The notes beneath the pieces are model-generated. The model worked only from the letters and a program-made list of their open reading frames with translations. It was not told the DNA's origin and searched no databases. Positions 9,319-17,658 of a stretch of DNA of 64,000 bases are shown here, in pieces. Origin of the DNA: Eubacteriaceae bacterium (GTDB lineage Bacteria > Bacillota > Clostridia > Peptostreptococcales > Anaerovoracaceae); the NCBI GenBank assembly GCA_902362805.1, contig CABIXY010000005.1, positions 124,001 through 188,000 on the forward strand, read 5' to 3'. Position numbers and translations under genes: made by a program. Every line of letters starts with the position of its first letter. Positions within the stretch are counted from its first letter, which is position 1.

Positions 9319-9969
9319 CTAGGCATAATGCGCCAGGAGCCATCGTCCCATGGCCTCCCCCAGCCTTCTGTGATTTTCTGCGTCCAAGTGCAGGCCATCG
9401 GTTTTTCCTGCTGCCGCGTATTTTGCCGCATCAAAAAATAGAAAGTCGTGGTTTCTGGCTGCTTCTGCAAAGCAGGCCGCGAAGCGTTTTGCTTTTGCGA
9501 TGGTCAGCTCTCCCTCAAACTCCCAGCCAAAGGGACCGGTTATCAACTCACGCCCCACCTCTATAGGCGAAATCAGAAGGTATTCGCAGAGGCTGTCCGG
9601 ATACTTGCTTCGAGCCACTTCCCTTGCTTTGGCTAATACCTTTGCAGCCTGAGAAGCGATTTCCTCCGGCGTTAACAGAAAGACGCTTTTTAAATCGTTG
9701 CTGCCCAGCATGACGCAGATCATGTCCAAGGGCAGATGGGTGCGGATGCAAGGCTGTATGTACTGCAGGCCATTTCTGAATTCCATACCGGCTTCATCAA
9801 CGCACGTAGTTCTGCCATTCAGTCCCTCTTCCAAAATTTCTATTTCCCCGCTGACAATCTGCTGACAAATTCCCGTCCAACGTTCTGTTTGCGAGAACCT
9901 AAGCCCATCGCTGACACGATAGCCGTGTGTATTAGAATCCCCGTAGATTAAAACTCGTTTCCTTTCCAT
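9319..9969 (-). CDS. SGNH/GDSL hydrolase (arylesterase-like)
   Basis: 216 aa. Block I VLIYGDSNTHGYR carries the nucleophilic Ser, block II Gly occurs in EEGLNGRTT, block III is MLGSNDLKS with Asn, and block V DGLHLDAENH supplies Asp and His. This arrangement is that of single-domain esterases near the Mycobacterium arylesterase/acyltransferase group. No signal peptide, so cytosolic. Ribosome-binding site AGGAGGG before MERKRVL. It is convergent with the Nudix gene (25 bp apart) with no clear terminator between. Substrate unknown; deacylation of a small ester is inferred. Confidence 0.88.
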   Translation of the reverse strand: MERKRVLIYGDSNTHGYRVSDGLRFSQTERWTGICQQIVSGEIEILEEGLNGRTTCVDEAGMEFRNGLQYIQPCIRTHLPLDMICVMLGSNDLKSVFLLTPEEIASQAAKVLAKAREVARSKYPDSLCEYLLISPIEVGRELITGPFGWEFEGELTIAKAKRFAACFAEAARNHDFLFFDAAKYAAAGKTDGLHLDAENHRRLGEAMGRWLLAHYA

Positions 9970-10075
9970 AAAACCCTCCTATATAATTTGCTTCTTTGAT
10001 TATATATTTCTTCCAGCATAATGTCACCAAATATGGTAAAATTAAAGATAATTATCCCTTTCGGAGGTCACTACT

Positions 10076-10984
10076 ATGCTAGACTTATGCCTTGCCGGGA
10101 CTGGCGGGATGCTGCCTCTTCCCCATCGCTTTTTAACATCACTGTACGTCAAATGCCAAGGACACGCTCTGCTCATCGACTGTGGAGAAGGTACGCAGAT
10201 TGCGCTGCGGAAAGCTGGCTGCAGCTTCAAGGCCATCGACTTGATCTGTATCACCCACTTTCACGCAGACCATATCAGCGGCATCGCCGGGCTGCTTCTT
10301 TCTATGGGCAATTCCGATCGTACAGAACCGGTCACCATTGCAGGTCCTAAAGGTCTCTGCCAGGTTTTATCCGGCCTTTTGGTTATCGCACCAGAGCTGC
10401 CCTTCGAAGTTCACGTGGAAGAGATAGATGGCAGCGATGCGCCAATTTCCCTAGGTCTCATGAAAATTGAAAGTTTTCCGCTAAAGCACAGAATCCCCTG
10501 TCAGGGTTACACCATAGAGGTGCAAAGAGCGGGTGAATTTCTCCGAGAGAAAGCCCAAGCTCTGGGTATTCCTGTCAATCTATGGTCCCACCTGCAAAAA
10601 GGGGAGACTGTCCAAAATGCCGGGTGCCAGTTCACGCCAGAGATGGTTCTCGGGCCTCCCCGGAGGGGTTTGAAAGTAGCCTATGCCACCGATACCAGAC
10701 CGGTTCCGGCCATAGCAGAATATGGCAGAAACGCGGATGTCCTGATTCTCGAGGGGATGTATGGGGAAGATGAGAAATTGGAAAAGGCAAAGGAGCGGAC
10801 CCACATGATCTTCTCTGAGGCGGCCCACCTGGCAAAACAGGCCGCAGCTGAAGAACTGTGGCTGACTCACTTCAGCCCTTCCATCACCGATCCCTTCGAA
10901 TACGAAAGCGCCGTGCAGACGGTCTTTCCAAACACAGTCATCGGACAGGACGGCATGAAGAAGCGTCTAAAATTCGTTCTCTAG
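10076..10984 (+). CDS. rnz: Ribonuclease Z (metallo-beta-lactamase fold)
   Basis: 302 aa, short-form tRNase Z length. Seen: GTGGMLPLPHRFLTS at the N-terminus, IDCGEGTQIALRKAG, the zinc motif THFHADHISG (HxHxDH), ATDTRPV with the metal-bridging Asp, RTHMIFSEAAHLAKQA (the family HxxxxxA region), and WLTHFSPS with the last His. The enzyme cuts the 3' trailer from tRNA precursors. Ribosome-binding site CGGAGG. Its last 18 bp overlap the end of the convergent DUF6323 gene, so no terminator can sit between them. Confidence 0.9.
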   Translation: MLDLCLAGTGGMLPLPHRFLTSLYVKCQGHALLIDCGEGTQIALRKAGCSFKAIDLICITHFHADHISGIAGLLLSMGNSDRTEPVTIAGPKGLCQVLSGLLVIAPELPFEVHVEEIDGSDAPISLGLMKIESFPLKHRIPCQGYTIEVQRAGEFLREKAQALGIPVNLWSHLQKGETVQNAGCQFTPEMVLGPPRRGLKVAYATDTRPVPAIAEYGRNADVLILEGMYGEDEKLEKAKERTHMIFSEAAHLAKQAAAEELWLTHFSPSITDPFEYESAVQTVFPNTVIGQDGMKKRLKFVL

Positions 10985-11527
10985 CGCCTGCCAAAACAGT
11001 TCCACATTCCATCCGCCCTCTTCATTCAAGTCGCAATACTCGCTGTCTGCAGTGCGAAGCAGGTACTCGTCCCGCTCTTCCTTTGCACTGCGGGTTTTGT
11101 AACCTTGACGGATAGCCCTGGCGAAGCGTTCGAGACAGGTGCCGCTGAGATACTCCATGTCTCCATAGCAGGTTTCGTCAAAGTGCCTGCGCATAAATCT
11201 CAGCAATTCTTCATCGGTCAGCAAATCCAACGACTCGTTTTTGTACTGATAGAAAATTTCCTGCAGCTGCGCCAGATTATCCGCATACTCCTCCTGATTC
11301 ATGTAAGGGGAATCACAAAAGGCGTAGATTACTGCTGATAAGATGCCCTCTGCAAATTCAACTCTCCCGCTGTCACGCAGGGAAGTTTCCCGGCACTGCA
11401 TCAGCTGCTTTACCGCTTCCTCCGTCAAAACCAGACCGTAGCGCTTTGATACTTGATTGCATTCCATTACCTTCAGCACTTCCTGCTGCCTCTGCTCTCT
11501 CTGCATAAGACTAAAAATACTGCCCAT
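10967..11527 (-). CDS. DUF6323-like protein, paired with DUF6179-like protein
   Basis: 186 aa, soluble, acidic, mostly helical; no catalytic motif seen. From memory of Clostridia genomes it resembles the DUF6323 family, usually found next to DUF6179, as here; the family name is a recognition, not a search result. Its ATG follows the stop of the upstream gene with no gap (TGAATG), and AAGGA lies eight bases upstream inside that gene, so they are translationally coupled. The stop overlaps the end of rnz by 18 bp. The pair probably forms one functional unit of unknown role. Confidence 0.7.
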   Translation of the reverse strand: MGSIFSLMQREQRQQEVLKVMECNQVSKRYGLVLTEEAVKQLMQCRETSLRDSGRVEFAEGILSAVIYAFCDSPYMNQEEYADNLAQLQEIFYQYKNESLDLLTDEELLRFMRRHFDETCYGDMEYLSGTCLERFARAIRQGYKTRSAKEERDEYLLRTADSEYCDLNEEGGWNVELFWQALENEF

Positions 11528-12331
11528 TCATACCATCCTTTCCAGACAAGCGTGCTGTGCACCATTTGTAAACTCTGCCGCTATATCCGGCAGCGCACTT
11601 TTCAAATACTGAAATAACTGCTTTGACGGATCTGTCAGGGTCTGCAAGTGGTGATACAGGGTCAATTGCAAGTTGTCCCTGCCCTGCCGCTGAATCAATT
11701 CCGCCAAATTTTCATAATCATCGGGCGTGAGTTCCATCTTCCAGAGGGGATGGCGGAGCAGTAAATGAGCCAAAAGGTTTCGCAATAGAATTCCCGGCAG
11801 ATTGACGATCAAAACCGGATAGCTTTGATGATAATTTCTCACTACATTTAAGACGTATTGGCGCGGAAATGACTTCATAAAACGCTGCTCTAAATCAATA
11901 CATGTCAGATAAGCCAAAATTCGGTCAATTCCCTGCAGCTCTTCCAAAGGCTGCAATATTGGATAGTCCAGAGTCAATAGGTGGTCCTGCGGGTTATAAT
12001 CTGCATCGTAATAAAGAAAAAATTTTGGCATTCCATCAGCTATAGTCTCTCGCAAGGTCCTATTCCCGTAGGCGTCAAAGTCTTTCATGATCTCGCTGTA
12101 AAGCTGCTGCCCTTCTACTACCTTATGCAGAACTTTCTGGCGGCCTGCCTCATAGACTCCGCGTACTTCTTGATTGCCTGGAACTAGACCGCCAGGATGA
12201 TCCCAAATCTCGTCGATACAGTAGCAGACTGCTTCTGCCAGCTGCTCTGCAACCTCATAAGGTACCGACGTGCTGTCACCTCCAGTATACTTTTTTGTAA
12301 GCTCGCTGATAATTGCATACAGTTCTTCCAT
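11528..12331 (-). CDS. DUF6179-like protein
   Basis: 267 aa from MEELYAIISELTKKYTGGDS. Three ATGs lie close together; the third (12331) is preferred because GGAGGA stands six bases before it, while it abuts or overlaps the others. Predicted all-helical cytosolic protein, without a recognised active site; features include AEQLAEAVCYCIDEI and LLAHLLLRHPLWKM. It resembles DUF6179, whose usual neighbour DUF6323 follows directly. Both stand as a two-gene operon of unknown function. Confidence 0.7.
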   Translation of the reverse strand: MEELYAIISELTKKYTGGDSTSVPYEVAEQLAEAVCYCIDEIWDHPGGLVPGNQEVRGVYEAGRQKVLHKVVEGQQLYSEIMKDFDAYGNRTLRETIADGMPKFFLYYDADYNPQDHLLTLDYPILQPLEELQGIDRILAYLTCIDLEQRFMKSFPRQYVLNVVRNYHQSYPVLIVNLPGILLRNLLAHLLLRHPLWKMELTPDDYENLAELIQRQGRDNLQLTLYHHLQTLTDPSKQLFQYLKSALPDIAAEFTNGAQHACLERMV

Positions 12332-12423
12332 TTCCATTCCTCCCATGTAGAGACAAATTTTACACCTTCTGAGAATCTATTACAAGAATTGATTTTTTTG
12401 CAAAAATGTGGTATGATAGAGAT

Positions 12424-12462
12424 GAAAAAGAGGTCTGACAATTCGCCAGACCTCTTTATTTT
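12424..12462 (-). terminator. Terminator of the TetR-controlled MFS gene
   Basis: AAAGAGGTCTG / CAGACCTCTTT stem with a 9-nt loop (12428-12457), followed on the minus strand by a T-rich run. It also has ATTTTT on the plus side, so it may work in both directions. Confidence 0.8.
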
Positions 12463-12475
12463 TATGGGTTTTTGT

Positions 12476-13720
12476 CTATTTTAACTGCGCACAGACTTTT
12501 CTGCCGGAAAAGGCAATGATCGCCGTCACTGCTGTTGCAGCAAAGAATATAATCCAGAGGTGCCCCACCAGCTTCTCGAAGGTAAATCCATATAAAACCT
12601 GACCGATAGGTTGTGCACAGGTAGAGATGGCGATAATCCATGCAATGACTTTTCCAATCAACTGCGGCGGCGTTGCAATCTGTACGTAGGACATTGTCTG
12701 TATGGTGAAGATGGTAGCGCATGCCATGATAATCAAGCCGCTCGCAGCCATAACAGTGTACGCCGTATACGCACTGCAGTCCACCATGAGGACGATACCG
12801 ATTGGAATCAGCAGCAGCCCTGCGGCAAGAAGCAGTTTCCAAAAGCCGGTGATATTCATTTTGCTGCCCATAATTCCGGCACAAAGTCCGCCAGCTAAAC
12901 CGCCAACTGCTAAAATTGCCTGCATAAAGCCGTACATTCGAGAAGCATCTTGTTCTGAGGGAAAGTCAAGCACCTGCATGACGACAACGGGAAGGCCGAT
13001 AATCATCAAGGCTGACAGGCTGATATTGATGAAAGCACAGCAAATGGTCAGTTTTCCAATTTCGGATCGTTCTTTGCCGATATAGTGTATACTCTCCATC
13101 AAATCGACTCGCACCTCGTGAAACAGCGAGGCTTTTCTTTCTCGCTTCTCAAAAGGCATTTTAATGAAGATCTCCATCACGGCTGAAAAAGCAAAACATC
13201 CGATGCACACATACAGTACAGGCATGATTCCCCAGGCGGCATATGCCATGCCGCCGAGGGCCGGACCTAAGAGCCCTGACAGCGAGGACACCATATTGAT
13301 TGCAGCATTGGCGGACATCACTTTTTCCTCTGGCACCAACAGCGGAATGCTGGACTGGACAGAAGGCTGATACGCCCCCGAAATACCGTAAAGCAAGAAC
13401 AGCATGACCAGAATGATCGTCACAATACCGATTTCGCCATACAGCAACACAAACAGTGTTACTAAAAAAGCAGTAAAGAAATCCAGGCAGACCATAATAT
13501 TCCTCTTATTGACTCGATCTGCAATCAATCCGCCAATAGGCGACATGATGGCCAAAGGGATAAAGGCGCAGCCAGAAACCAGTCCCAGCAAAGCTGCCGA
13601 ACCTGTTTCGTTGAGCAAGTGTATGGGCAGTGCAAAACGCATGACGGCGTTGCCGAACAGTGAGATAATCTGCCCTATGACCACTAAGATAAAATCCTTT
13701 GAAAATTTATTCTGTTTCAT
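12476..13720 (-). CDS. MFS multidrug-type exporter under TetR control
   Basis: 414 aa from MKQNKFSKDFILVVIGQ, with AAAGGAA eight bases upstream. Twelve hydrophobic helices; the MFS loop 2-3 motif is seen as GGLIADRVNKRNIM. It belongs to the MFS_3/EntS-MefA-like group of drug and siderophore exporters. The intergenic operator (13746-13762) shares its half-site with two palindromes in front of the neighbouring tetR gene, so expression is almost surely repressed by that TetR and induced by its ligand, probably a toxic hydrophobic compound. Substrate unknown. Confidence 0.88.
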   Translation of the reverse strand: MKQNKFSKDFILVVIGQIISLFGNAVMRFALPIHLLNETGSAALLGLVSGCAFIPLAIMSPIGGLIADRVNKRNIMVCLDFFTAFLVTLFVLLYGEIGIVTIILVMLFLLYGISGAYQPSVQSSIPLLVPEEKVMSANAAINMVSSLSGLLGPALGGMAYAAWGIMPVLYVCIGCFAFSAVMEIFIKMPFEKRERKASLFHEVRVDLMESIHYIGKERSEIGKLTICCAFINISLSALMIIGLPVVVMQVLDFPSEQDASRMYGFMQAILAVGGLAGGLCAGIMGSKMNITGFWKLLLAAGLLLIPIGIVLMVDCSAYTAYTVMAASGLIIMACATIFTIQTMSYVQIATPPQLIGKVIAWIIAISTCAQPIGQVLYGFTFEKLVGHLWIIFFAATAVTAIIAFSGRKVCAQLK

Positions 13721-13745
13721 TATGATATTCCTTTCACGTTCTATA

Positions 13746-13762
13746 ATACCGACCGTCGGTAT
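13746..13762. promoter_or_regulatory. TetR operator in front of the MFS gene
   Basis: ATACCGACCGTCGGTAT is a perfect 17-bp palindrome 26 bp before the MFS start. Its ACCGTCGGTATGT part is identical to the operator at 14534-14550. Confidence 0.75.
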
Positions 13763-13808
13763 GTATTTAGCTAAAAATGAGTCTGCCCTGTTGCACAAGG
13801 CAGATTTT

Positions 13809-14471
13809 TCATTTCTTCTCTTTATTCTCATGAAAAACTTCAGAGAAATTTTTAATCTTCTCAATCACTTCGTCTGTGATGACTTCCAGCCCCAGTTTAT
13901 CAGTAAAATATTTAAAAAATTGAACCCTTTTGACGACTTCTTCCGTGCTGCAGGGATAAATCATCGGATTAATCCAAAGATTTCCTATCAGCATCAGCAC
14001 TTCGGCTAACTCCCTTGGATAGTCCGTTTTGATAGAACCATCCCGAATTCCTTCTTCAATAATCGGCGTCAGCAGATCAGGCGCGTCCTGCTGCACAGAA
14101 TCTCTCAGAAACATGGCGAGAAGCTGTGGATTCTTCAACATATCTGGCGCTATAGTCGCCATCTCCGCCTGTGCCGGTGTGTCCAAAGAAACTCTGAAAA
14201 CCTCTTGAATCTTTTCCTTACCGTTTAAATCTTGCCGCTGACAGACAGACTTCATTCTTTTTTCTGAATCTGCATAAAAAGTATCGCCCACTGCCATCAT
14301 GATTTCTTCTTTTGATTTGAAGTGATAATAGATTGCCCCTTTGCTCAGGCCGCCCAGATGATTGATAATATCTTGAATCGACGTACGTTCATACCCCTTT
14401 TCAAGAAATAAGCGACCGGCAGTTTCGATAATCAAATTCCTCGTTTCTTCTGGATATTTGTTCCTCGCCAC
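13809..14471 (-). CDS. TetR/AcrR-family transcriptional repressor
   Basis: 220 aa using the GTG at 14471 (VARNKYPEETRN), six bases after GGAGGG; longer readings would run over the operators. N-terminal HTH: RNLIIETAGRLFLEKGYERT, TSIQDIINHLGGLSKGAIYYHFKSKEE, the standard TetR_N pattern. The C-terminal ~150 residues form the ligand-binding and dimer domain without a recognised subclass. It sits upstream of the MFS exporter in the same direction; both promoters carry the same palindrome. So it most likely autoregulates and controls the efflux pump. Confidence 0.9.
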   Translation of the reverse strand: MARNKYPEETRNLIIETAGRLFLEKGYERTSIQDIINHLGGLSKGAIYYHFKSKEEIMMAVGDTFYADSEKRMKSVCQRQDLNGKEKIQEVFRVSLDTPAQAEMATIAPDMLKNPQLLAMFLRDSVQQDAPDLLTPIIEEGIRDGSIKTDYPRELAEVLMLIGNLWINPMIYPCSTEEVVKRVQFFKYFTDKLGLEVITDEVIEKIKNFSEVFHENKEKK

Positions 14472-14531
14472 GTCACACCCTCCTTTATGGTCTAATCCTA
14501 ATTTTTTAAAACAAATTGATGGACAGACCTT

Positions 14532-14576
14532 ATACATACCGTCGGTATGTTCATTATACATACTGCTAGTATGTAT
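14532..14576. promoter_or_regulatory. Two tandem TetR operators upstream of tetR
   Basis: ACATACCGTCGGTATGT (14534-14550) is a perfect palindrome. A second 21-bp site at 14556-14576, centred 24 bp away, has 9 of 10 symmetric positions (ATACATACTG / TAGTATGTAT). Both share the CATAC/GTATG half-sites. Confidence 0.75.
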
Positions 14577-14684
14577 GTCAACATTTTTATTGACGAATTT
14601 TCGCGGACCGCAAAGACCCGCCCGGCAAGGGATGGGAAGGATGAAACAGATGGAGATATGTCCTTTGAGCGATATTTCCTACAC

Positions 14685-14720
14685 AAAAAAGTGTGGCACA
14701 GTTAACTATGTGTCACACTT
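14685..14720 (-). terminator. Terminator of the methyltransferase gene
   Basis: Stem AAGTGTGACACA / TGTGCCACACTT (one mismatch) with an 8-nt loop containing GTTAAC, followed on the minus strand by TTTTTT. Confidence 0.75.
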
Positions 14721-14766
14721 TACTGGCAGCCCACATCGCTGCACTTTTGCTATCAAAGACCTCTGC

Positions 14767-15390
14767 TTAAGAACTGATTTCCTTTTTACACTCTACATAG
14801 GTTAAGGGAAAAGCGGCATTTAATGTCTTGGCCAATTCAATGATCCAGCCTTTTTTCCTCAAAAACCCAATATATTCTTCGCCTGACCACCTGCTGACCA
14901 GTTTAAAACCTGCCACACCCATCATTCTAAGCCTGCAGCGAGTTTTAAAACTGCTTTCTGCATCGGTAAAATTAGGCGCAATGAAAACACCGTCATCCTT
15001 TAAAACCCTTTTAATTTCAGCTAACGCCATCTCCGGCTCCCCCATGATGTGGAGGGCATTGGCAATGATGACCACATCAAAGGACTGGTCAGCGTAAGGC
15101 AGCGCTTTCGCGTCCTGTACAGAAAAATGAAGCTTTCTGGAGTTATAGTTCTTCTTCGCTTTTTCTATCATCTCCGCCGAAAAGTCAGTTGCTTCTATAT
15201 GGGCTGCATTTTTCACGATGTTCCCAGCTATCAGCCCTGTTCCTGTGGCCAGTTCCAACACAGTCTTTCCTTTTACTCTTTGGCGGATCAAATCATACAT
15301 CCGCTCATAGGCCAGCGTGTCTTTTGCCATAAATCCATCATAAATTTTGGCAAAACGGTCCCAGGATTTTTCATTCATCTCTTTTCTCAT
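14767..15390 (-). CDS. Class I SAM-dependent methyltransferase
   Basis: 207 aa. Methyltransf_11-type fold: motif I VLELATGTGLIAGNI binds S-adenosylmethionine, acidic loop EATDFSAEMIEKAKKN, motif II QSFDVVIIANALHIM, motif III LKDDGVFIAPNF. Begins MRKEMNEKSWDRFAKIYDGFM, the start usual for the UbiE-like small-molecule group. A second ATG (15378) is also possible, with GAGA ahead of it. Substrate unknown. Single gene with its own terminator downstream. Confidence 0.88.
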   Translation of the reverse strand: MRKEMNEKSWDRFAKIYDGFMAKDTLAYERMYDLIRQRVKGKTVLELATGTGLIAGNIVKNAAHIEATDFSAEMIEKAKKNYNSRKLHFSVQDAKALPYADQSFDVVIIANALHIMGEPEMALAEIKRVLKDDGVFIAPNFTDAESSFKTRCRLRMMGVAGFKLVSRWSGEEYIGFLRKKGWIIELAKTLNAAFPLTYVECKKEISS

Positions 15391-15481
15391 TTTCCACTAC
15401 CTGCCCTTCTTTTGAATTACATTATCTATATATTACCCCGGCAGGAGTTAGTGCAAACTAACGTTTTATTCCATTTTCCAT

Positions 15482-15736
15482 TTATTTATGGGTTTGGTAA
15501 AATTCACTCAAATCCTTTTTGATATCTTCCGGCAGGTCTTTTTTCTTCAAACCCTGTATGGCCCCCTCAATTCCCTGTAAGCGATTGATGCAGGCGGACT
15601 CGTCAATGGCTTTAATGCGCAGCCAGGCTTCTTTGCTGCCCAGATCTATCAGCTGATCTACGGTTGTAATTCCAACTTGATTCAATTGCTCCTCTACTAC
15701 TTTCCCGATATTCGGAAGTTTTGATAACTCTCCCAT
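15482..15736 (-). CDS. TfoX C-terminal domain protein (helix-hairpin-helix)
   Basis: 84 aa from MGELSKLPNIGKVVEEQLNQ; GGAGG lies seven bases upstream, which rules out the longer reading from 15775 that overlaps yjdF. LPNIGKVVEEQLNQVGI and TTVDQLIDLGSKEAWLRIK match the TfoX_C/Sxy helix-hairpin-helix domain as a stand-alone protein, without the N-terminal TfoX domain. In Gammaproteobacteria full-length Sxy drives competence; isolated C-domains in Bacillota have no known role. It follows yjdF by 35 bp and is probably co-transcribed with it. Confidence 0.8.
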   Translation of the reverse strand: MGELSKLPNIGKVVEEQLNQVGITTVDQLIDLGSKEAWLRIKAIDESACINRLQGIEGAIQGLKKKDLPEDIKKDLSEFYQTHK

Positions 15737-15771
15737 ATGATGCCTCCTCTTCGCAAATGGAGACAGGGGCA

Positions 15772-16188
15772 TCATCTGCCCCTGTGCTTCTCTTTTTTCT
15801 TTTGCTGTGCCAACTCAAACCGTCGCTCCTTCGAGAGTTTTTTCTGCTCACGGCTGGCAGCCTTTCGTTCGGTTTTCATCTGTTCCTGCTGCAGCTTCAA
15901 AGCTTGCTGTGATTTTGTGCCGATGCCGTTTGTCGTAACGGCTTTGTGCACTTCCCTCTGCATTCGCTTTGGGTTCACCCGCTTCTCTTTCACGTCAGTT
16001 TCCACAGCTGGACTGAACTTCAATTGATCGTAATTTCTTCTGAAATAATCATAAACCTCGTATGATTTAGGTTCGGGGCCAAAGGTAACTTTAGAGACAG
16101 ACAATTTCCTGCCTTCTACCCTTTCGACGACTCCAACCCAAAAAGGATCCTCAAAGAATACGTACAACCGCAGTGTTACAACGTCCAT
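15772..16188 (-). CDS. yjdF: YjdF family protein (DUF2992)
   Basis: 138 aa. N-terminal YjdF domain: LRLYVFFEDPFWVGVVERVE, then VTFGPEPKSYEVYDYF, NYDQLKFSP. A highly charged C-terminal tail (QEQMKTERKAASREQKKLSK) rich in Lys/Arg/Gln is normal for the family. YjdF proteins are known for the yjdF riboswitch in front of them, which binds azaaromatic compounds; the protein itself has no defined biochemical role but is thought to help with toxic heteroaromatics. A promoter and a ~125-nt structured leader precede it here. Confidence 0.9.
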   Translation of the reverse strand: MDVVTLRLYVFFEDPFWVGVVERVEGRKLSVSKVTFGPEPKSYEVYDYFRRNYDQLKFSPAVETDVKEKRVNPKRMQREVHKAVTTNGIGTKSQQALKLQQEQMKTERKAASREQKKLSKERRFELAQQKKKEKHRGR

Positions 16189-16194
16189 AATAAT

Positions 16195-16313
16195 TCCTCC
16201 CTAAATGGCATGAATGAGAATGGACGACCTGGAAGGAAGGTTACTGACAGTCTTTGAATGAAATCCAAGGGCTGCTCCCGGACTACCTACCGGGATGTGT
16301 TTTTATCTCTGCC
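16195..16313 (-). ncRNA. Candidate yjdF-motif riboswitch in the yjdF leader
   Basis: Between the predicted transcription start (~16313) and the ribosome-binding site lies a ~120-nt leader. It holds a CCCGG / CCGGG hairpin (16277-16294, loop TAGGTAGT), then GGGAGCAGCCCTTGG and further pairing segments up to GGGAGG. Position upstream of a YjdF gene is the classical context of the yjdF riboswitch (Rfam family of that name). I could not check the consensus residue by residue. Confidence 0.6.
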
Positions 16314-16319
16314 AATTTC

Positions 16320-16348
16320 ATACTATCTTTTTTTGTGCTTCTTGTCAA
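16320..16348 (-). promoter_or_regulatory. Sigma-A promoter of yjdF
   Basis: On the minus strand TTGACA (16348-16343), 17 bp, TAGTAT (16325-16320). It is near-consensus and places the start about 125 nt ahead of the yjdF ATG. Confidence 0.8.
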
Positions 16349-16744
16349 TATTAGAAGTCTTCAGAACATCCCGCACGATAGTTTTGTACTTTTTGAGCTT
16401 CTTTTCGTTATCCTGCACAAAACCGCCCTTGCAAATTATCTCAATAATGGATTTTTAAAGCAGAACCGTTTACTGTTGGTTATTTTTTCAAGGCTTTCCG
16501 TCTTCTAAATCCCCCTTAAATGACCTCAAAAATAACCAGAAGCCCATTTTGCCCGCATTACATGTGAATTTGTTAAACTGGTAGTGTGTTTTCCCCACCA
16601 GCCTCCTCTTTGTTCAGGTATCATTTGTGCATGGCGCGTCAAAATCCCCCAAAAAGTACAAAATCACCGTGGCGATAATGATTGGTCGTGACATGAATGG
16701 TAAATTTGCGTACGTCTATCATCAACGCTTCATCTATCAGCCGG
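16349..16744. other. Gene-poor stretch between the yjdF promoter and proC
   Basis: About 400 bp with no convincing gene. Short open frames exist (for example one containing DVRKFTIHVTTNHYRHGDF around 16650-16740, minus) but have no start with a ribosome-binding site and no known relatives. No strong terminator for proC was seen. It may hold gene remnants. Confidence 0.4.
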
Positions 16745-17533
16745 TCAGCCTTCAATGGCATCGATGGCACCGATGACAGCACCTCTGAATCCGTCTTTTT
16801 CCAGTGATGCCACGCCTCTGATCGTCGTACCGCCTGGCGAGCAGACCGCATCTTTCATAACGCCCGGATGGTTTTCGTTTTCCAGATACAGCTTTCCTGT
16901 TCCACAGATCATTTTGGCAGCCATGCGGTAAGCGGCATCTCTGGTCAATCCATGTTTGACACCTGCATCCGCCAGAGCTTCCAAATACATGGCAGTAAAG
17001 GCCGGTGAACAACCGCTCAAGGTGCCGGCAATAGACAGCTGTTCCGGTTTCACCATTTCCACCAAAGCGACATTGCTGAAAATGCGCACAAAATCTTCCA
17101 ATTCCATCGGGCTGAGTGAGTGCCTGTCCTCACACACCATGATTCCTTCGCCCACGGAAATCGGCGTATTAGGAACCGTGCTGATATGATGCGTCCCCGT
17201 CTTGAGAATCTTCTCATAGCGCTCAAAATCAAAGCCTGCCGCCACTGAAATCACTACTTTTTTCTGCAGCAGATCTACAATCGGTTCGACGACTGGTTCT
17301 ATCATATTGGGCTTCACAGCCAAAATGACGTAATCCGACTTTTCTACTACTTCTGCCGCTGTGCGGACCGCCTGTACACCGAGCAGTTCTGCATTTTTCT
17401 GCAGTTGATCATAATGCCCTGCACAAGCAAAGATCTGATTACCCTGGCAGACGTCCATCTCCAGCAGACCCTTGGCCATGGCACGGGCCATATTGCCAAA
17501 TCCGACAAATCCAATTTTCACTTCATTTCTCAT
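16745..17533 (-). CDS. proC: Pyrroline-5-carboxylate reductase
   Basis: 262 aa, normal length. N-terminal Rossmann motif KIGFVGFGNMARAMAKGLL, then VILAVKPNMIEPVV, and the signature SPGGTTIRGVASLEKDGFRG near the C-terminus, which contacts the substrate. It catalyses the last step of proline synthesis, reducing 1-pyrroline-5-carboxylate with NAD(P)H. The gene is alone here (proA and proB are not adjacent) and divergent from the MATE gene at 17659. Confidence 0.93.
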   Translation of the reverse strand: MRNEVKIGFVGFGNMARAMAKGLLEMDVCQGNQIFACAGHYDQLQKNAELLGVQAVRTAAEVVEKSDYVILAVKPNMIEPVVEPIVDLLQKKVVISVAAGFDFERYEKILKTGTHHISTVPNTPISVGEGIMVCEDRHSLSPMELEDFVRIFSNVALVEMVKPEQLSIAGTLSGCSPAFTAMYLEALADAGVKHGLTRDAAYRMAAKMICGTGKLYLENENHPGVMKDAVCSPGGTTIRGVASLEKDGFRGAVIGAIDAIEG

Positions 17534-17600
17534 AGGTAAACCCTCTTTTCAAATATGTTATATCAATCTTAACACTGCATCGCTTCATTGACAACGGCTT

Positions 17601-17629
17601 TTGTATTTCAATAGGAGAAGTGGTATACT
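17601..17629 (+). promoter_or_regulatory. Promoter of the first MATE gene
   Basis: TTGTAT (17601-17606), 17 bp, TATACT (17624-17629). The -10 box overlaps an upstream in-frame GTG at 17620, so translation must begin later, supporting the TTG at 17659. Confidence 0.65.
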
Positions 17630-17658
17630 TAGTAAGGAAGGAAAGGAGTGGAAAGATA

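Noticed and set aside
16639..16851. Small minus-strand frame overlapping the end of proC
   Set aside because: Overlaps a certain gene, no start signal, no known relatives.
17620..17658. Upstream GTG start for the first MATE gene
   Set aside because: It overlaps the predicted -10 box and has no ribosome-binding site; TTG at 17659 is well placed after AAAGGAG.
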